Part shown: piece after piece, positions 5,846 through 8,716 of the stretch
How the letters are laid out: each line of letters opens with the position of its first letter
How positions within the stretch are numbered: position 1 is the stretch's first letter
Assembly: GCA_030041195.1 (NCBI GenBank)
Contig: JASHOI010000227.1
Coordinates: 1 to 8,716 of the forward strand
DNA from: Streptosporangiaceae bacterium
Lineage (GTDB): Bacteria > Actinomycetota > Actinomycetes > Streptosporangiales > Streptosporangiaceae
Reading direction: 5' to 3'
DNA: 8,716 nt
Translations under genes and position numbers: made by a program
The notes under the pieces: model-generated
What the model saw: only the letters and a program-made list of their open reading frames with translations
What the model was told of the DNA's origin: nothing
The model's database searches: none

Positions 5846-6370
5846 ATGCCAGTTCGCGCAATCGTGCAAATGGGCGACCCTCGCCTGCGCGAGAGATCAG
5901 CGCCGATCACGGACTTCTCCGGCTCACGATGGGATGGTCTGGTCGGTGACCTTGCCGACACCCTGAACGACTGGCGGGAACGCTCGACCTATGGCCGCGG
6001 GATCGCAGCTCCTCAGGTCGGCGAGCAGGTCCGCCTGATCTGCCTTGTCGGCTTCTCTCCCGCCGTGCTTGTCAACCCGCGCATCGTCTCGGCGTCCCAG
6101 GAAACCTGGCAGCCCTGGGACGCATGTCTGAGTTTCTCGCTCGCATTCTTCTGCCGCGTTACCCGGCACGAGTGGGTGGATGTCGAATACTGCGATCTGG
6201 ACGGTCGCCTGCTCCGGCTGCATGCCGAGGGCGAGCTGGGCGAGCTGCTGCAGCACGAAATCGACCATCTGGACGGAATCCTGGCCGTGGACCGCATGAC
6301 CAGCAGCCGGACCATGTGCATGCGCGGCGAATTCGAAGCCCGCTATCGCGACGAGAGCCCATACCGCTGA
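5846..6370 (+). CDS. Peptide deformylase-like protein with variant motif 2
   Basis: The 174-residue product carries three peptide deformylase motifs: GRGIAAPQVG (residues 50-59, motif 1), DACLS (92-96, where the family normally has EGCLS) and QHEIDHLDG (136-144, motif 3). The metal ligands Cys94, His137 and His141 and the catalytic Glu138 are all present. Deformylases remove the N-formyl group from new proteins in the cytoplasm. Because motif 2 is altered and the gene stands beside a regulator behind its own operator, this may be an accessory or divergent member with another N-acyl substrate rather than the housekeeping enzyme. The ATG at 5846 follows GAGGAGG by five bases, which decides the start over the open frame upstream. 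The last 28 bases overlap the convergent membrane-protein gene. The family is sure; the housekeeping role is doubtful. Confidence 0.85.
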   Translation: MPVRAIVQMGDPRLRERSAPITDFSGSRWDGLVGDLADTLNDWRERSTYGRGIAAPQVGEQVRLICLVGFSPAVLVNPRIVSASQETWQPWDACLSFSLAFFCRVTRHEWVDVEYCDLDGRLLRLHAEGELGELLQHEIDHLDGILAVDRMTSSRTMCMRGEFEARYRDESPYR

Positions 6371-6672
6371 TCATGTCCGGCCATCCCAGTTCGGGCGGAT
6401 GCGGAGCGATCGATGGTGAGGTACCAGTAGCCGCCCGCGAGATTGAGCGCCGCAATGACCAGGAAGAAGGCTGCCCATCCGTAGACGCCGTACGCGAGGC
6501 ATATGACGCCAGCGGCGGCCTGGACACCGGCGCCGGCAATATGCCCGACCCCAAAGCCGCGGAGGTGGCGGTAAACAATCGGGTTGATCAGGCGTTGCAT
6601 GCCGGGGCGCGGCGGAGACGCCCACCACCCGCGCAGGCCTTTCGCGGCTGTGTTGTCGTTGTACGCATTCAT
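6343..6672 (-). CDS. Small two-helix membrane protein, unrecognised
   Basis: I do not recognise this 109-residue protein. It has a polar, Gly/Pro/Arg-rich N-terminus (~1-42, with GLRGWWASPPRPG and INPIVYRHLRGFGVGH), then two hydrophobic segments at ~45-63 (AGAGVQAAAGVICLAYGVY) and ~66-86 (WAAFFLVIAALNLAGGYWYL), and a short polar tail. It is therefore probably an integral membrane protein with both ends on the same side. The start is the ATG at 6672, with AGGAGG seven bases upstream; the frame continues to 6714 but has no ribosome site there. The gene is real rather than a shadow: it has a ribosome site, plausible membrane segments and a promoter matching the SDR promoter. Its 3' end overlaps the deformylase-like gene by 28 bases tail to tail. 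It is divergent from the CocE-type hydrolase. Confidence 0.7.
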   Translation of the reverse strand: MNAYNDNTAAKGLRGWWASPPRPGMQRLINPIVYRHLRGFGVGHIAGAGVQAAAGVICLAYGVYGWAAFFLVIAALNLAGGYWYLTIDRSASARTGMAGHDQRYGLSSR

Positions 6673-6717
6673 CGTGATGCCTCCTGCCGACCATGGCGGC
6701 TGCCATCCGGTCACTGG

Positions 6718-6746
6718 TTAAAGTGATATCATATTGATAGCAGGAT
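6718..6746 (+). promoter_or_regulatory. Possible promoter of the CocE-type hydrolase
   Basis: TTAAAG (6718-6723), a 17-base spacer and CAGGAT (6741-6746) could form a plus-strand promoter, with a leader of about 110 bases before the ATG at 6865. It overlaps the opposing promoter of the membrane protein, so the TGATATCA palindrome would lie in both. The hexamers are only fair matches. Confidence 0.3.
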
Positions 6747-6752
6747 AGTCAA
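6723..6752 (-). promoter_or_regulatory. Membrane-protein promoter with the shared TGATATCA block
   Basis: On the minus strand TTGACT (6752-6747) is followed after 18 bases by TATCAC (6728-6723), or after 16 bases by GATATC. The 13-base block TGATATCACTTTA (6731-6719) is identical to that of the SDR promoter, and the spacing from TTGAC is the same. The stretch 6718-6752 is unusually AT-rich for this window. Confidence 0.5.
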
Positions 6753-6864
6753 CCCGGCGGTACCGGCCGGGGCGCCAAGCAGCATGGATGGGGCTGTCGT
6801 GCCTTGTCCGGTGTTCGCCCACGACGGCACGATTGGTCTAGACGGCTGGGATGGAGGAGAGCTG

Positions 6865-8607
6865 ATGAGCTTCACGGTCGAGAAGGACATCATGGTGCCG
6901 ATGCGCGACGGCGTCCGGCTGGCCACGGACGCGTGGGTCCCGGTCGGCGACGGGCCCTTCCCGGTGCTGCTTGTGCGCCTCCCCTACGGCAAGGACATGC
7001 CGGTGCTGTTCGCCTACGGGCTGCTCCCGAACATCTTCGCGCTGCTCGAAGCCGGGTACGCCGTCGTCTACCAGGACTGCCGCGGCACGTTCCGGTCCGG
7101 CGGGGAGTTCGTCCCCATGGTCAACGAGCCCAGCGACGGTGCCGACACCCTGGGCTGGCTGCTGGAGCAGACGTGGTGTGACGGCAACATCGGCAGCTAC
7201 GGGCCGTCGTACCTGGGCTTCGTCCAGTGGGCGTCGGCGTTGGCCGCCTCGGACCGGCTGAAGGCGATCGCGCCCGCGGTCACGACCACGGAGTACTACC
7301 TGACACCGTGGTACTCCGAGGGCGGCGCGATGTCGCTGCACACGATCCAGACCTGGACGACGCTGATGGCGCTGGCCGACACGCAACGGGCCGCGGCCGC
7401 CGGCTCTGGCGACATGCAGGCGCTGATGGGCCTCGTCGCGATGGCCGCCGACCCGGAGGCGCACCTGGCGGAACTGCCGGTCCGGGCCAGGCCGCTGCTG
7501 GAGAAGCAGTGGCCATGGTGGGCGGACATCCTCGCCCACCCAGCACGCGACACGTTCTGGCAACAACTTTCAGTCGCCGACCGGTTCGAGGACATCACGG
7601 TGCCCGCGCTGAACATCGGCGGGTGGTTCGACATCTTCATCAGCAGCACCGCGCGGACGTTCACCGAGATGCGGAAGCGGGGTGGCAGCGCCGAGGCGCG
7701 CGAGGGCCAGCGGCTGATCATCGGCCCGTGGGACCACCTCAACAGCACCGGGATCTACCCCGACCGGAAGTTCGGGCTGATGGCCGACGCGTTGTACAAC
7801 GACCTGACCGGCGCGCACCAGCGGTTCTTCGACCGGTGGCTGCGCGGCCGGGCAGACGCCCAGGCCGGGGACGCCCCGGTGCGGATCTTCGTGATGGGCG
7901 TCGACCAGTGGCGCGACGAGCCGGACTGGCCGCTGCCGGACACCGCGTACGTGGATTACTTCCTCGACGGCTCGGGGCGCGCGAACACCGCGGACGGCGA
8001 CGGTGAACTGGTGACTGAGCAGCCCGGCCGTGAGGGGGCCGACGTCTATCTCTACGACCCGCGGCGGCCCGTCCGCACGCTCGGCGGCCGGGTGATGAGC
8101 CCGTCAACGGCGAACGCTGCCGGGCCGGTCGACCAGCGCGAGGTCGAGGCCCGCCACGACGTGCTGTGCTACTCGACCCCGGTGCTGGAGCGCCCGGTCG
8201 AGGTCACCGGGCACGTGTCGCTGACGCTGTTCGTCTCCTCGTCGGCCGTTGACACCGACTTCACCGGCAAGCTGGTCGACGTGTTCCCGGACGGGCGCGC
8301 GATCTTCCTTACCGACGGGATCCTGCGGGCGCGGTACCGCCTCTCGCTCACCGAGCCCGAGCTGCTCAGCCCGGACGAGGTCGTCGAGGTCGACCTGGAC
8401 CTGTCGGTGACGTCCAACGTGTTCCTGCCCGGGCACCGGATCAGGCTCGAGGTGTCCAGCAGCAACTTCCCGCGCTTCGACCGCAACACCAACACCGGCG
8501 GCACGATCACCGAGGACGCCGAGGAGGACGCGGTGGTCGCGGTCAACCGCGTCTTCCACGGCCCGTCGCACCCGAGCCGCCTGGTGCTGCCGGTCATCGC
8601 CCGCTAA
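6865..8607 (+). CDS. CocE/NonD-family hydrolase (peptidase S15 / cocaine esterase-like)
   Basis: This 580-residue enzyme has the CocE layout. The N-terminal alpha/beta-hydrolase part opens with MVPMRDGVRLATDAW (~10-24) and LLVRLPYGKD, where Tyr41 matches the oxyanion-hole tyrosine of cocaine esterase. It continues with DCRGTFRSGGEF (71-82) and the nucleophile Ser116 in GSYGPSYLG. A helical cap follows (~145-240), then the acid Asp256 in GGWFDIF and the catalytic His291 in IGPWDH. The C-terminal jelly-roll domain (~435-580) contains VTGHVSLTLFVSS and SSNFPRFDRNTNTG. Family members hydrolyse esters or amides, including acyl-amino and cephalosporin-type substrates; the real substrate here is unknown. 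It has no signal peptide, so it is probably cytoplasmic. The start at 6865 follows GGAGGA (6853-6858) by six bases, preferred over the in-frame ATG at 6784. The first half of the 6673-6864 gap holds divergent promoters. Confidence 0.93.
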   Translation: MSFTVEKDIMVPMRDGVRLATDAWVPVGDGPFPVLLVRLPYGKDMPVLFAYGLLPNIFALLEAGYAVVYQDCRGTFRSGGEFVPMVNEPSDGADTLGWLLEQTWCDGNIGSYGPSYLGFVQWASALAASDRLKAIAPAVTTTEYYLTPWYSEGGAMSLHTIQTWTTLMALADTQRAAAAGSGDMQALMGLVAMAADPEAHLAELPVRARPLLEKQWPWWADILAHPARDTFWQQLSVADRFEDITVPALNIGGWFDIFISSTARTFTEMRKRGGSAEAREGQRLIIGPWDHLNSTGIYPDRKFGLMADALYNDLTGAHQRFFDRWLRGRADAQAGDAPVRIFVMGVDQWRDEPDWPLPDTAYVDYFLDGSGRANTADGDGELVTEQPGREGADVYLYDPRRPVRTLGGRVMSPSTANAAGPVDQREVEARHDVLCYSTPVLERPVEVTGHVSLTLFVSSSAVDTDFTGKLVDVFPDGRAIFLTDGILRARYRLSLTEPELLSPDEVVEVDLDLSVTSNVFLPGHRIRLEVSSSNFPRFDRNTNTGGTITEDAEEDAVVAVNRVFHGPSHPSRLVLPVIAR

Positions 8608-8627
8608 AGGCTGGGCGCACGTTCACC

Positions 8628-8650
8628 CGCTCCCTCGCTCGCCGGGAGCG
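8628..8650 (+). terminator. Hairpin downstream of the CocE-type hydrolase
   Basis: CGCTCCC (8628-8634) and GGGAGCG (8644-8650) form a perfect 7-bp stem with a 9-base loop, 21 bases after the hydrolase stop. It is followed by GAAATATGAG rather than a T-run. Probable terminator by position. Confidence 0.4.
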
Positions 8651-8665
8651 GAAATATGAGGTCAA

Positions 8666-8703
8666 GGGACCCTCGATGTTCCTAGAAGAACAGCGTGGGT
8701 CCC
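8666..8703. repeat. Long imperfect inverted repeat at the window edge
   Basis: GGGACCC (8666-8672) pairs with GGGTCCC (8697-8703). Inside it CG and TGTTC pair with CG and GAACA after single mismatches, giving 16-base arms with 14 pairs around CTAGAA. A competing pairing exists downstream: GAACAG (8688-8693) with CTGTTC (8710-8715), flanking GTGGG-T-CCCAC. It could be a terminator, a regulatory RNA structure before the next gene, or the end of a mobile element; the window stops too soon to say. Confidence 0.55.
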
Positions 8704-8716
8704 ACCACACTGTTCG

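Noticed and set aside
7227..8006. 259-codon plus-strand frame inside the CocE-type gene, and antisense frames over 6838-8597
   Set aside because: The CocE frame holds the full Ser-Asp-His set and jelly-roll motifs; the others are shadows.

Overview
The window is high-GC DNA with strong G/C third-position bias. The genes include an MhuD/IsdG-like monooxygenase, an FCD-type GntR regulator, a CocE/S15 hydrolase and an R61-like serine hydrolase. Several starts sit exactly six bases after a -10-like hexamer, which suggests leaderless transcripts. All of this fits an actinomycete (Actinomycetota). I cannot name the genus from the sequence.

Layout. (1) 1-263: the 3' end of an MFS transporter (+), followed by nested hairpins. 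(2) 372-695 (-): a remnant of a larger protein carrying chitin-binding-like CBM repeats, with no catalytic domain left. (3) 757-1092 (+): a short, complete MhuD-like heme-degrading/ABM-family monooxygenase. (4) 1281-2090 (-): an alpha/beta hydrolase with a clear leaderless promoter. (5) 2195-2373 (+): a second, truncated copy of the C-terminal half of the monooxygenase gene. (6) 2366-2409: a terminator for the minus-strand serine hydrolase at 2469-3698, which is preceded by an SDR oxidoreductase at 3769-4752 (-). (7) 4804-4951: five tandem 29-bp repeats. (8) 4991-5701 (+): a GntR/FCD regulator with a strong downstream hairpin. (9) 5846-6370 (+): a peptide-deformylase-like protein behind a promoter with a perfect 16-bp palindrome in its spacer. 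(10) 6343-6672 (-): a small two-helix membrane protein that overlaps the deformylase-like gene tail to tail. (11) 6865-8607 (+): a CocE/NonD (S15) hydrolase. (12) 8628-8716: hairpin-rich DNA to the window edge.

How it may work together. The SDR promoter and the promoter of the small membrane protein share an identical 13-bp block containing TGATATCA, at the same distance from a TTGAC -35 element. The second copy also lies between the membrane protein and the divergent CocE-type hydrolase. The GntR-family gene lies between the two sites. The simplest reading is a small regulon in which a ligand-sensing regulator controls an oxidoreductase, a membrane protein and an esterase/amidase, perhaps for uptake or breakdown of an unknown small molecule. 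This is inference. The left third looks like a rearranged area with two gene remnants.
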